A stretch of 64,000 nucleotides of DNA from Succinatimonas sp. CAG:777 (GTDB lineage Bacteria > Pseudomonadota > Gammaproteobacteria > Enterobacterales > Succinivibrionaceae): contig HF987922.1 in NCBI GenBank assembly GCA_000431835.1, positions 51,657-115,656 of the forward strand, in the 5' to 3' direction. The notes below the pieces were generated by a model. It had not been told where the DNA came from. It did not search any database and saw only the letters and a list, made by a program, of their open reading frames with translations. The translations under genes were made by a program, and so were the position numbers. This document shows, piece after piece, positions 26,035 to 35,062 of this stretch (its first letter is position 1; every line of letters begins with the position of its first letter).

Positions 26035-26991
26035 ATGATTAAGTTGTGTACAACAAACAGTATGACCAAAGATAATAAAATCAATCCAAGATACATTTCA
26101 TTGTTTTATGCCGTAACAAATTGTGCTTTAGGTTGTGCAATTGGTTTTTACTACGGTGATGTAACTTTTAGAACAATAGTTGTTGCAATAGCGATTATCA
26201 TCTGTGGCGGTGGTATTCAGTCTTTATGTAATTACTCTATTGATTACTCTCGAGCATACAGAAAGCATCGACTTGATAAACAGAAAGGGTTTATGACTCC
26301 AATTATGATTGGAGAAATTTCTCTGACGCAATTAAGAAAGAGAATGGCTCTAGTTACTCTTTTGATCGCTGTCTTTGGTGCTCTCTCTATTTATCTTGCG
26401 ATAGGTTCAAACATTCAGCTTTTATCCTGGTTTATATTTTTATGTGCCTTGTCTATCCTTTTAGCTCTTTTCTACACTACAAGTAGTATTTATCTATACA
26501 AAGGAATTGGTGCGATTGCAATCTTTGTTATCTTTGGCATGATTTCAATCTTGGGCTCTCAATTTATCATCGTGGCAGCATCTAGTGCTACTATCGATTT
26601 CTATCCTGATGCGTATTTATTGGCCATAAGTGCAGCTGCAAGTTCATTAATCATCTTGTATGTAAGAAGTATCAGAACTAATGTCAGAGAAAAAGCTAAA
26701 ACCATAGGCCAAGTGATAAGTTATGAGATTTCTACAATTTACCTCATAGCATTAGTCTCTGTGAATATAGCCTGTTCAGTATTAGCCTGCATCACTTCTC
26801 ACAGAGCTTTAGAATCTCTGTTTATAATCGCAGGCTTTATTCCCATGATTTACTTTGTATACACCATCTTAAGATATAAGAACAAATCGAACTTTTTGAA
26901 AAATCGGTTCAATGAATTGATGTTAAGCTGTTCATTTAATAATCTAATTTGGATAATCGTATTAGTAGCAGATTTTTGGATTTATTATTAA
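26035..26991 (+). CDS. MenA-like UbiA-family paralog lacking Asp-rich motifs (probable pseudoenzyme)
   Basis: The 318-residue polytopic membrane protein is a clear paralog of the next gene. Both share TNCALGCA-x-G-x-YYG near the start, the ISLT-x-LRK segment, LLSWF/VLSWF and the same C-terminal end (DFWIYY versus DYWFYY). The active-site motifs do not survive. Where the neighbour has NFADDYGD, this has NYSIDYSR (66-73), keeping only one Asp. Where the neighbour has MRDIVED, this has IRTNVRE. UbiA enzymes need both Asp-rich motifs to bind Mg-diphosphate, so prenyl transfer is unlikely. The frame is intact over its whole length, so it is not decaying visibly. A start at 26062 is also possible; neither start has a good ribosome site. 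Confidence 0.7.
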   Translation: MIKLCTTNSMTKDNKINPRYISLFYAVTNCALGCAIGFYYGDVTFRTIVVAIAIIICGGGIQSLCNYSIDYSRAYRKHRLDKQKGFMTPIMIGEISLTQLRKRMALVTLLIAVFGALSIYLAIGSNIQLLSWFIFLCALSILLALFYTTSSIYLYKGIGAIAIFVIFGMISILGSQFIIVAASSATIDFYPDAYLLAISAAASSLIILYVRSIRTNVREKAKTIGQVISYEISTIYLIALVSVNIACSVLACITSHRALESLFIIAGFIPMIYFVYTILRYKNKSNFLKNRFNELMLSCSFNNLIWIIVLVADFWIYY

Positions 26992-27033
26992 GAGATATTC
27001 AAGAGAAAATAGAAGTCTTAAAAGAGATACAAC

Positions 27034-27972
27034 ATGTTAAAAGATTGGTTAAGTGAAATTCGTTTAAAATCATTGCTCCTTGCTCTAACTAACTGTGCTT
27101 TAGGTTGTGCTTTAGGTTATTACTATGGCAATGTTACTGCTTATACCCTGTTTACAGGCTTTTTAATTGTAGCAACTGGTGTGTTGCTACAAATTTTAAG
27201 TAACTTTGCAGATGATTATGGTGATGCCTGTAAGAGTGCAGATGGTCCTAATCGCTTGGGACCTATAAGAGCTGTAATGTTAGGTTCAATTTCACTTACA
27301 GCTTTAAGAAAGTCTATGGCTACAGTAACTCTGCTTGCTACTATCTGTGGATCCTTAGCTCTATTTATGTCAGTAGGAAACAATATTGAGGTTTTATCCT
27401 GGTTTGTATTCTTAGGAGTAGCAGCTGTTCTTGCTGCTATTTTCTATACCATTGGCATGGCTTATGGATATAAAGGCTTTGGCGATATTGCAGTATTCAT
27501 TTTCTTTGGTCTTGCTGCTGTAATCGGTTCACAAATCTTAGTTTTAGGTGCTAGTGATCAGGGTGTAGATCTTTTCCCTGATTCATTTTTATTAGGTTTA
27601 GCTTGTGGCGCTCAGTCTGTAATGGTACTGCATGTAGCTTCAATGAGAGATATTGTTGAGGATAGGCTCTCTGGAAAAAAGACCATTGCTGCAAGATTAG
27701 GTCCTAAGATGTCTGCTGTATACCTGATTGTGATGTTTGCGTTTTCCGCAATGGCATCATTAAGTGCATGTTTTTTCTCTCACAAGTTTTGGGAGTGCTT
27801 TATCGTACTTTTTGCGCTATTACCCCTAGCAGCAGCAACTTACAGAGCATCAATTCACTGTGAAGACGGTCTGGCTGTAGCTAAAGAGCGCAAATACACT
27901 TTAATTGGCTGTGCTTTCCATAATGTCGTTTGGATGATGCTATTAACTTTAGATTACTGGTTCTACTACTAG
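27034..27972 (+). CDS. menA: 1,4-dihydroxy-2-naphthoate polyprenyltransferase (MenA)
   Basis: This 312-residue UbiA-superfamily protein has about eight to nine hydrophobic segments. Motif 1, NFADDYGDACKSAD (57-70), and NRLGPIRA match the MenA pattern (E. coli has ANDYGDAVKGSD and DRIGPLRG). Motif 2 is SMRDIVEDRLSGKKT, with Asp206 and Asp210. The enzyme attaches the polyprenyl tail to DHNA in the inner membrane, the last but one step of menaquinone synthesis. This suits an anaerobe that respires with fumarate. No other men gene is in the window. It follows its degenerate paralog by 42 bases, so they look co-transcribed and arose by duplication. Confidence 0.85.
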   Translation: MLKDWLSEIRLKSLLLALTNCALGCALGYYYGNVTAYTLFTGFLIVATGVLLQILSNFADDYGDACKSADGPNRLGPIRAVMLGSISLTALRKSMATVTLLATICGSLALFMSVGNNIEVLSWFVFLGVAAVLAAIFYTIGMAYGYKGFGDIAVFIFFGLAAVIGSQILVLGASDQGVDLFPDSFLLGLACGAQSVMVLHVASMRDIVEDRLSGKKTIAARLGPKMSAVYLIVMFAFSAMASLSACFFSHKFWECFIVLFALLPLAAATYRASIHCEDGLAVAKERKYTLIGCAFHNVVWMMLLTLDYWFYY

Positions 27973-27985
27973 TTTTTCAATTTTT

Positions 27986-28005
27986 GGTTCTGCTTGTGCA
28001 GAACC
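27986..28005 (+). terminator. Hairpin after menA, candidate terminator
   Basis: GGTTCTGC and GCAGAACC form a perfect 8-bp stem with a TTGT loop 14 bases after the menA stop. No real T-run follows, so termination would be weak. Confidence 0.4.
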
Positions 28006-28079
28006 TATCTCTTAAAACACCTTCCTCATAACCTAACATTGCAATTAGCTTTGGATATGAACCTGTAGGCTGTTTTAGG

Positions 28080-29534
28080 CTATCTCTTATAGAACATTCT
28101 AGTAAAGCAGATAAGTACAGGTAAGATCTCTAGTCGTCCTAAAATCATATCCACACTGAAAAGTAGACACAGAGGATTTGATACCTGACTGAAGTTAGAG
28201 GATGGGTTTAAAGTAGTTCCCATAGCAGGACCTACGTTTGATAGACAGGATACAGTTGCTGTAATGGAGTCTCCTAAATCTAAACCTAAAGAGCAAGCAA
28301 CAATGCTCGATAGCATTGCAATAAAAATATATGACACAAGATAAGTAATTACAGATGATAAGGTTGCAGGATCAATAACCTTACGATTAAATCTTGGCTC
28401 GCTAACAATGTGAGGGTGTAAGAGTTTCTGTAACTGAGTGTTAAACATGGACAGACAGATCTGAATTCTGAAAGTCTTAATGCCTCCTGATGTTGAACCA
28501 GAACAACCACCAATAGCTAAAATACATAAGAACAAGCTAGAGGCAAAAGGATTCCATAAAGTGAAATCCTCTAAAGAATAACCTGTTGTAGATGTTACAG
28601 CTACTACGTTAAAGAATGAAATTCTAAAAGCCTTTTCAAGATCATAATCATTCATATAAATTAAAGAGATGGCAACAGCGGTTGCCACGATAACATTTAA
28701 AAGAATGAATCCTTTTACCTGCTGATCTTTAAAGAACTTGAAAAAGTTACCTGACAAGGATGACAGAATTAACAGGAATGGACAGCTTGAAATTAACATG
28801 AACACAATAGTTACATATTGAATGAAAGGTGTAGTTCCATTCATTGATGCATCGGTTGCAGTCATACCACCGGTTGAAACAGTACTCATCGCTGTGGTTA
28901 TCGCTGTGAAGATATCAAAACCACCTACAACATAGAATAAAGTGCAAGTAACCAAAATAGCTACATACCAAACAAACAGGGAGATCACCATAGTTTTTAA
29001 GTGTGGAGTAAATTTTGCTGAATCATCAAAAGATTGAGACTCAGTTTTGAAAATACTCATACCGCCCATAGCTGAAATAGGCAGAATTACCACAGCTAAA
29101 GCAACGAACCCAACGCCTCCAATGTAATGTAAGATTGCTCTCCAAAGAATAATTGCTTGAGGTCGCTGCTCTAAATGTGTGATAACGGTTGAGCCCGTGG
29201 TTGAAAGGCCAGAGCAAGCTTCAAAAAGAGATTGAGAAAAACTCAAATCAGGTAACTGATAATAAAAAGGAATAGCTGCAATTAGAGACACTATAACCCA
29301 TAAAGAGGTAGTAAAGAGAAAAAGAACTCTAATAGAAGGATTCTGACCTGCTTTTTTTCCTAAAGTATGACAGCAAAAAGATACAAAAAGACCAATAATT
29401 CCTGTCGCTACGAATGCTCCGATTCCATGGGTAGTGTTGCATAAAGCGTAGATAGCAGGAATAAATGCTACTATTCCAAATAAGAATAGAGCTGGAGCTA
29501 ACAGTTTTGCTACTAGTCTAAAATCAATTACCAC
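28080..29534 (-). CDS. trkH: Trk potassium uptake system membrane subunit TrkH
   Basis: The protein (484 residues, E. coli TrkH 483) is a polytopic potassium channel-like subunit with four pore repeats. Selectivity-loop segments are visible, for example CSGLSTTGSTV, followed by WRAILHYIGGVGFVALA, and later TSTTGYS and GCSGSTSGGIKTFR. The GTG at 29534 overlaps the trkA stop codon by seven bases (GTGGTAA), so its translation is probably coupled to trkA. No better start exists upstream. TrkH imports K+ with TrkA bound on its cytoplasmic face. It is last in the def-fmt-rsmB-trkA-trkH series. Confidence 0.95.
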   Translation of the reverse strand: MVIDFRLVAKLLAPALFLFGIVAFIPAIYALCNTTHGIGAFVATGIIGLFVSFCCHTLGKKAGQNPSIRVLFLFTTSLWVIVSLIAAIPFYYQLPDLSFSQSLFEACSGLSTTGSTVITHLEQRPQAIILWRAILHYIGGVGFVALAVVILPISAMGGMSIFKTESQSFDDSAKFTPHLKTMVISLFVWYVAILVTCTLFYVVGGFDIFTAITTAMSTVSTGGMTATDASMNGTTPFIQYVTIVFMLISSCPFLLILSSLSGNFFKFFKDQQVKGFILLNVIVATAVAISLIYMNDYDLEKAFRISFFNVVAVTSTTGYSLEDFTLWNPFASSLFLCILAIGGCSGSTSGGIKTFRIQICLSMFNTQLQKLLHPHIVSEPRFNRKVIDPATLSSVITYLVSYIFIAMLSSIVACSLGLDLGDSITATVSCLSNVGPAMGTTLNPSSNFSQVSNPLCLLFSVDMILGRLEILPVLICFTRMFYKR

Positions 29535-30919
29535 TTTGGTATCCAGAAAGAGAATGGTCGACAGAATCTTACAAGCTTACGCATCTGGCTGTTGTCATCT
29601 AGATACGCAATCAGCCTGTCTTTATCTTCAAATTTAAGTTGAGGTTCAATCTGAAGTAATTTCTTACCTCTTATTACCAAACCTAGAGTTACACCTTTTG
29701 GCAAATTGAGAGAATCAACTCTCTTGCCAATGATCTTACTTGTAAACTTTGAACCTTCTAAGATGAACTCAATCGCTTCAGACTTACCTTGTCTGAACAG
29801 ATGTACATTTTCAACGCTTTCTTGTCTAATCAAAGACAGCAGTGCTGAAATAATAGAATCCTTTGGAAAGACTACAGTATCAATATCAGATTTATCATTA
29901 ACAGTTAAATCTGCAAAGGAATCGCCTCTGATTAAAGCTAAAGTTTTAACGTTATGTACTTTTCTTAGTATCAAAGACGACATGATGTTGGTTTCGTCTT
30001 TTGGTGTTGCAGCTATATATAGATCGGTAGAATCGATGTTTTCTTCTTTCATGAAGTTCATATCGACAGGATCTGCGTTATAAACCTCAACCTCACTGTC
30101 ATGAAGGTGTTGTGCGGTCTTTTTTGCTCTATCAGGATCGGATTCAACTAACTTTACACTGTATTTTTCAGACAGAGCGCGAGCTAGAGAATCTGCAATA
30201 TGAGTGCCGCCTGCGATTGTTATGTTTCTATCGCCAATACTTAGTTTTCTCAATGCTGATAATTGAGATAAGGCTCTGTCACGTTCACAACAGAAAAATA
30301 CTTCATCCCCGATTTGAAATGCTTCTTTTTTGAGGTCGGATAAATATTTTTTATCTCTATAAACAGCTAAAACACTGGCTTTACCATCATAAGATGAAAA
30401 AGATGAAATGCTCTTGCCTAAAAGTTTACCGCCTAATTCAACTTTTGTACTTGCAACAATAATTCTACTGTCACAGAAAGAGCCAATTTCATTGATACCA
30501 GGCAACTCAATCATAGACATAATGCTTTGAGTTGTAATGTACTCAGTCGCAATAATATGATCTATAGGAATACTGTTAGGACCAAAGAGAATACCTGCCT
30601 CTTGCAGGTATTCAGCACTACGAAGTCTGGCGATTTTTCTAGGAATTTTGAATAAGAACTGAGCAACACAACATGCTGTAATATTTGCTTCATCATCAGA
30701 TGTGGTTGCAACTAAAAGTTCTGTATTGTCAGCTCCAGCTCTTCTTAATGTATCAGGAGAAGCTGGATTTCCGATTACTACTCTTAAATCAATACGGTTA
30801 CCGATCTCTGCTAGAGCATCATAGGCAGTATCTGCAATGGTGACCGCGTGTCCTGCATTCACAAGATACTTAGCAAGTTCGATACTTACATCACCAGATC
30901 CAAGAATAATAATCTTCAT
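29528..30919 (-). CDS. trkA: Trk potassium uptake regulatory protein TrkA
   Basis: This 463-residue soluble protein holds two tandem RCK units. The first begins with the Rossmann motif KIIILGSGDVSIELAKYL, followed by the acidic residue of ADTAYDAL. The second has ITIAGGTHIADSLARAL. Each is followed by a TrkA-C domain. TrkA binds NAD(H) and ATP and gates TrkH. Length is close to E. coli TrkA (458). It starts 30 bases beyond the end of rsmB and overlaps trkH. The order def-fmt-rsmB-trkA is the standard gammaproteobacterial one. Confidence 0.96.
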   Translation of the reverse strand: MKIIILGSGDVSIELAKYLVNAGHAVTIADTAYDALAEIGNRIDLRVVIGNPASPDTLRRAGADNTELLVATTSDDEANITACCVAQFLFKIPRKIARLRSAEYLQEAGILFGPNSIPIDHIIATEYITTQSIMSMIELPGINEIGSFCDSRIIVASTKVELGGKLLGKSISSFSSYDGKASVLAVYRDKKYLSDLKKEAFQIGDEVFFCCERDRALSQLSALRKLSIGDRNITIAGGTHIADSLARALSEKYSVKLVESDPDRAKKTAQHLHDSEVEVYNADPVDMNFMKEENIDSTDLYIAATPKDETNIMSSLILRKVHNVKTLALIRGDSFADLTVNDKSDIDTVVFPKDSIISALLSLIRQESVENVHLFRQGKSEAIEFILEGSKFTSKIIGKRVDSLNLPKGVTLGLVIRGKKLLQIEPQLKFEDKDRLIAYLDDNSQMRKLVRFCRPFSFWIPKW

Positions 30920-30948
30920 TTGCTGTTACTTTGTAGTTGTTTATAATT

Positions 30949-32352
30949 TTATTTCTTTATAAATCTTGCGTAGAAAAAGCCATCAGAACCGTTTTCACCA
31001 GGTAATCTTTGATATGTTTCAACAGTCTTACCTTTCATCTCAAATGGCAATACTTGAGCATCACTATGTTTTGTTAAGAACTTTTCTACTTGTTCAATAT
31101 TCTCTTTTTTGAGAATTGAACAGGTTGTATAAACTAAGATGCCACCCTTGTTTAATAAAGCAAAAGAGTTGTCTAAGATCTTTTCTTGTGTTTGTATAAG
31201 CACATCAATGTCTTTTTTACGTCTTAGCCATTTGATATCAGGATGTCTTCTTATCACACCTGTTCCTGAGCAAGGAGCATCCACTAGAATTCTGTCAAAT
31301 GTACCTGAAATTTTATTAGGTTCATTTGCAATATCTGCTACTAAAAATTCAGGTGTTCTAGATAGTCTTTGTAGATTTACCTTAGCACTCTCTAGTCTCT
31401 TTTCATCAACATCAGTGCAAGTTAAAGCCACGTTAGGGCATAAATCTAGAATATGAGCGCTTTTACCACCTGGTGCTGAACAAGTGTCTAAAACTCTTTG
31501 ACCTTCTTCAAGCTTTAAAAGAGGAGCTGCAAGCTGTGCTGCTAAATCTTGAACAGCAACATAACCTTTATCAAAGTAAGGTAGCTTCTCTACACCAACA
31601 GGAGAATCTAAAAGAATGGTACAAGGACTTTCTTCTACAGTTTTAGCATCAATAGAGAATGTCTCTAATGCTTTTAAGTAGTCTTGTGTTGAGATCTTAG
31701 AATTTTCAACTCTTAAGAACATAGGCGCATGTTCATTTGAGTATTTCATGATCTCTACAGCGTCATTTCCATAGTCTTTTAAAAGCTCTTCATAAAGCCA
31801 TTTAGGAAATGATTGCTCAACACAGGGATCTGCACTGTGTGCAAGGTGAGCGCCTTCTCTTAGAAAACGTCTTAAAACAGCATTAACAAGACCTGTAAAT
31901 TTCTTGCATCTGCAAAGTTCACAAGCACCAACTGTTGCTGCAACTACCGCATGAGCAGGGGCTCTTGTGAATAAAAGCTGATAGATAGCGCAGATAATTA
32001 GAGTTCTTGCGACATTAAATTGCTGATTGATTGAATGATCTAAAAGCTCATTTACAGTGGTAGACAGTAATCTTCTGTGTCTTAATGTTCCGTAAACAAT
32101 TTCCTGGACAAAAGCTCTATCTCTGTCATCTAACTCTTTTGTGAATAGTGGCAGAGCTTCTGTTAGAGATTTACCTTCTTCAATAGCATTAACGCACAAG
32201 GCAGCAGCTGCTCTTGAAGCTGATCCTTGAGCTGCTGTTGTTTTTTTATTGGTGTTAGCGTGATGAGAAAATCTCTTTTTGTTATCACGTGAATCAGTAT
32301 GTGGTTTAGTGCTATTTCTTGGTTTTAAAGCACTCTTTTGATTATCAGCCAA
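30949..32352 (-). CDS. rsmB: 16S rRNA m5C967 methyltransferase RsmB
   Basis: The 467-residue protein has a basic Lys/Ser/Thr/His-rich extension of about 45 residues before the NusB-like RNA-binding domain, longer than E. coli (429). The methyltransferase domain has the SAM-binding segment VLDTCSAPGGKSAHIL. The two catalytic cysteines are in VDAPCSGTGVIRRHPD and VYTTCSILKKEN. It methylates C967 of 16S rRNA. The gene overlaps the end of fmt by eight bases, so translation is coupled. Confidence 0.96.
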   Translation of the reverse strand: MADNQKSALKPRNSTKPHTDSRDNKKRFSHHANTNKKTTAAQGSASRAAAALCVNAIEEGKSLTEALPLFTKELDDRDRAFVQEIVYGTLRHRRLLSTTVNELLDHSINQQFNVARTLIICAIYQLLFTRAPAHAVVAATVGACELCRCKKFTGLVNAVLRRFLREGAHLAHSADPCVEQSFPKWLYEELLKDYGNDAVEIMKYSNEHAPMFLRVENSKISTQDYLKALETFSIDAKTVEESPCTILLDSPVGVEKLPYFDKGYVAVQDLAAQLAAPLLKLEEGQRVLDTCSAPGGKSAHILDLCPNVALTCTDVDEKRLESAKVNLQRLSRTPEFLVADIANEPNKISGTFDRILVDAPCSGTGVIRRHPDIKWLRRKKDIDVLIQTQEKILDNSFALLNKGGILVYTTCSILKKENIEQVEKFLTKHSDAQVLPFEMKGKTVETYQRLPGENGSDGFFYARFIKK

Positions 32353-33286
32353 ATTGTTTTCCTACACAAAATTCGTCTTTTCTAGATCTTGCAAGATCTG
32401 CTGCTTTTACAGGTCCTTTACCAGGAGCCTGAATGGTGATTAGTTTTACTATGCCTTGAGCACAAGCTACGTTGATACCATCTTTATCAACATTAACAAT
32501 GCGACCTGGTTCTAACTCAGTTGTGCCATATTCAACACATGACATAAATACTTTGTATTTAATGCCATTAAGCTCAGTAGTAGCAACAGGCCAAGGATTT
32601 AAACCTCTAATAGTTCTGTCAACAACCTCGGCACTTTGGTTGAAGTTAATATGAGATTCTTCTTTAGAGATTTTCATTGCATATGTAACTGCGTCTTCAT
32701 CCTGAGGAACTGCTTTTAAAGAACCATCAAAAATCTTAGGCAGAGCAATAAGTAAGGTCATTGCTCCTAAATCAGCTAATTTTGCAAACAAAGTAGCAGA
32801 AGTATCATTTTTTTCAATTTTCAATGTAGCTACGGAGTATACATCACCAGCATCAAGCTTTAGAGTTAACTTCATGATTGAAACACCAGTTTCTTCTTCT
32901 CCGTCAAGGAGAGCTCTTTGAATAGGAGCGGCTCCTCTGTATTTTGGAAGAATAGAACCGTGTACATTGATACAACCGCATTTAGGTGCATCAATAACTC
33001 TTTGTGGAAGAATGATACCGTAAGCTACAACGATGCAGAGATCGGCTTTTAGATCTTCAAATTTTTTAATTTCTTCTTCGTCTTTAAAATTCTCAGGAGT
33101 AAATACTTCAATGCCTGCTTCTAAAGCCAATGCCTTTACAGGAGAAGGTGTTAACTTATGACCTCTTCCTGCAGGTCTATCAGGCTGGGTATAGACAGCT
33201 ACAGGTTTAATCCCTGCATCTAATAAAGCCTTCAAATGAACAGCTGCAAATTCAGGAGTTCCGGCAAAGATAATTCTCTTATCCAA
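32345..33286 (-). CDS. fmt: Methionyl-tRNA formyltransferase
   Basis: The 313-residue protein (E. coli 315) has the N-terminal formyltransferase fold with IIFAGTPEFAAVHL. The catalytic motif is INVHGSILPKYRGAAPI, with the essential Asn, His and, later, Asp in LDAGDVY. The basic loop KLTPSPVKALA is present, as is a C-terminal OB domain that contacts initiator tRNA. It formylates Met-tRNAfMet. It starts two bases after def and overlaps rsmB, giving a compact operon with def. Confidence 0.97.
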   Translation of the reverse strand: MDKRIIFAGTPEFAAVHLKALLDAGIKPVAVYTQPDRPAGRGHKLTPSPVKALALEAGIEVFTPENFKDEEEIKKFEDLKADLCIVVAYGIILPQRVIDAPKCGCINVHGSILPKYRGAAPIQRALLDGEEETGVSIMKLTLKLDAGDVYSVATLKIEKNDTSATLFAKLADLGAMTLLIALPKIFDGSLKAVPQDEDAVTYAMKISKEESHINFNQSAEVVDRTIRGLNPWPVATTELNGIKYKVFMSCVEYGTTELEPGRIVNVDKDGINVACAQGIVKLITIQAPGKGPVKAADLARSRKDEFCVGKQFG

Positions 33287-33288
33287 GA

Positions 33289-33816
33289 TTATTCTCCTTT
33301 AAGAGACTTTACATATTTCTCATATTTTTTATGAAGTCTGTCTCTTTTCATTCTAGATAACTTATCTACGAACAATTTGCCATGAAGATGGTCAATCTCA
33401 TGTTGCAGACAGATTGCAAATAGACCATCCACATTGTCAAAAGTACAATGCTCGCCATTTAAATTTTGATATTCAACAGTACATCTTTCATATCTTTCTA
33501 CCTTATCTTGATAGCCAGGAACTGAAAGACAACCTTCCTGTGATTCAACAATATCACCTTCAAGTTTGGTGACCTTTGGGTTGATTAAAACAATTTTATT
33601 TTTGCCCTGTGAACCGTCATCTTCAGGAATATCAATTACTACGATATTTTTGTTTTCAGCTATCTGAGGACCTGCTAGACCGATACCTTCATTTTTGTAC
33701 ATGGTCTCGAACATATCTTCAGATAATTGCTTTAAATTCTCGTCAAAAACAGTAATGTCACTGTTTGGTTTTCTTAAAATCTCATCAGGGTAAATAACTA
33801 CGTCTCTAATTGCCAT
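33289..33816 (-). CDS. def: Peptide deformylase
   Basis: The 175-residue protein contains the three deformylase motifs. Motif I is GIGLAGPQ (44-51; most bacteria have GIGLAAPQ). Motif II is EGCLSVPG with Cys96, and motif III is QHEIDHLHG with His139 and His143. Cys96 and the two His bind the metal. It removes the formyl group from nascent chains at the ribosome exit. It heads the leftward operon and is divergent from yrdD with about 117 bases between them. Confidence 0.97.
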   Translation of the reverse strand: MAIRDVVIYPDEILRKPNSDITVFDENLKQLSEDMFETMYKNEGIGLAGPQIAENKNIVVIDIPEDDGSQGKNKIVLINPKVTKLEGDIVESQEGCLSVPGYQDKVERYERCTVEYQNLNGEHCTFDNVDGLFAICLQHEIDHLHGKLFVDKLSRMKRDRLHKKYEKYVKSLKGE

Positions 33817-33933
33817 TTTTTTTCCTTTTGTCAGTTACTTTAATTTTACCATTAGTGGAGTAAATTTGCTTAAATTGTGAGATTATGACAGCTAAAAGAG
33901 GGACATATTTAAAGTAGAACAGGAAAATATCTT

Positions 33934-34491
33934 ATGAGTATGCAAGCTGATGATGGACATTTAAAAGAAGGTTCTCCGTGTCCTTTGTGTGGTGAACCTT
34001 TAGTGATAAGACATTCGTCTCATGGCGATTTCTTAGGTTGTTCAAATTATCCTGAGTGCTCATTTTTAAAACCTATTGTTGCAACTCATACGGTGGTTTC
34101 TTTAGGAGAAGTTGGCGCTCCGTGTCCACGCTGTGGCGAACCTTTGCTAGTAAAAAAAGGGCGTTTTGGTATTTTTATTGGCTGTTCGAACTATCCTGAG
34201 TGCAACTATGTTCATAATCCTCAAGAGAGTATGAACATCAATTGTCCTATTTGCAAAAAAGGTAAGCTAACTCAAAGAACATCCCGTTCAGGCAGAATGT
34301 TCTATGCCTGTTCTAATTATCCAGATTGTAAATTCTCAGTTCCGGGTAAGCCGGTTGCTAAACCTTGCCCTGATTGTTCATTTCCAATTATGTATGAGAA
34401 GAAATTTAAAGCAGGCATCGGTCTTGTTTGTGGAAATGTTCTATGTGAAAGCAGAAAACGTCGCAAACACGTAATTGTTCGACCTAACTAG
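33934..34491 (+). CDS. yrdD: Topoisomerase-type zinc-ribbon protein YrdD
   Basis: The 185-residue protein consists of four C4 zinc ribbons in series, each like those at the C-terminus of topoisomerase I. The first three end in near-identical CSNYPEC or CSNYPDC. They begin CPLCGEPL, CPRCGEPL and CPICKKGKL. The last ribbon (CPDCSFPI to CGNVLC) is divergent. No catalytic domain is present. The protein probably binds single-stranded nucleic acid; its role is not established. It starts the rightward operon yrdD-purE-tsaC-aroE-rsmJ, the same order seen in Vibrio and E. coli relatives. Confidence 0.9.
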   Translation: MSMQADDGHLKEGSPCPLCGEPLVIRHSSHGDFLGCSNYPECSFLKPIVATHTVVSLGEVGAPCPRCGEPLLVKKGRFGIFIGCSNYPECNYVHNPQESMNINCPICKKGKLTQRTSRSGRMFYACSNYPDCKFSVPGKPVAKPCPDCSFPIMYEKKFKAGIGLVCGNVLCESRKRRKHVIVRPN

Positions 34492-34537
34492 TGGGCTCGT
34501 GGTAAAATCTTTAGCACTGTTAACGAGGTAAATAATT

Positions 34538-35047
34538 ATGTCAAAAGCATTTGTTGCTATTTTAATGGGATCAGATTCTGATCTTCCTTTACTAGAAAAC
34601 ACCATGTCAATTCTTAAGGACTTCGGCATTCCTTATGAGGCAAGAGTTGCTTCAGCTCACCGTACTCCTGATGTTGTAAGTGAGTATGTTAAAGAAGCTG
34701 AAAACAGAGGCTGTGCTGTATTTATTGGTGCTGCAGGACTCGCAGCTCACTTAGCAGGTGCAATTGCAGCTAGAACTACAAGACCTGTAATTGGTATTCC
34801 TTGTGATGGAGGCCCTCTATCTGGCGTTGATGCTTTATATTCAACTGTACAGATGCCAGGTGGTATTCCTGTTGCAACGGTTGCAGTAGGTAAAGCTGGT
34901 GCTAAGAATGCAGCTTATTTAGCAGCTCAGATCATCGCTTTAACTGATAAAGATATCGATGCCAAAGTAAAAGCAGATAGAGAAAAGGCAGCTAAAGCTG
35001 TTATGGATAAAGATGCTGCTTTACAGGAAAAATTAAAGAATATTTAA
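34538..35047 (+). CDS. purE: N5-carboxyaminoimidazole ribonucleotide mutase (PurE)
   Basis: The 169-residue protein has the PurE signature GSDSDLPLL near the N-terminus, [17 protein letters not shown] and [19 protein letters not shown]. In class I enzymes it converts N5-CAIR, made by PurK, to CAIR. PurK usually follows or precedes it but is absent here; tsaC comes next instead. Parts such as [18 protein letters not shown] look, from memory, closer to PurE of clostridia or Bacteroidetes than to E. coli. A charged Lys/Ala-rich C-terminal helix ([15 protein letters not shown]) is an extension. A GAGG ribosome site is about 10 bases upstream. Confidence 0.93.
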   Translation: MSKAFVAILMGSDSDLPLLENTMSILKDFGIPYEARVASAHRTPDVVSEYVKEAENRGCAVFIGAAGLAAHLAGAIAARTTRPVIGIPCDGGPLSGVDALYSTVQMPGGIPVATVAVGKAGAKNAAYLAAQIIALTDKDIDAKVKADREKAAKAVMDKDAALQEKLKNI

Positions 35048-35062
35048 GTAAAGAACATCTAA

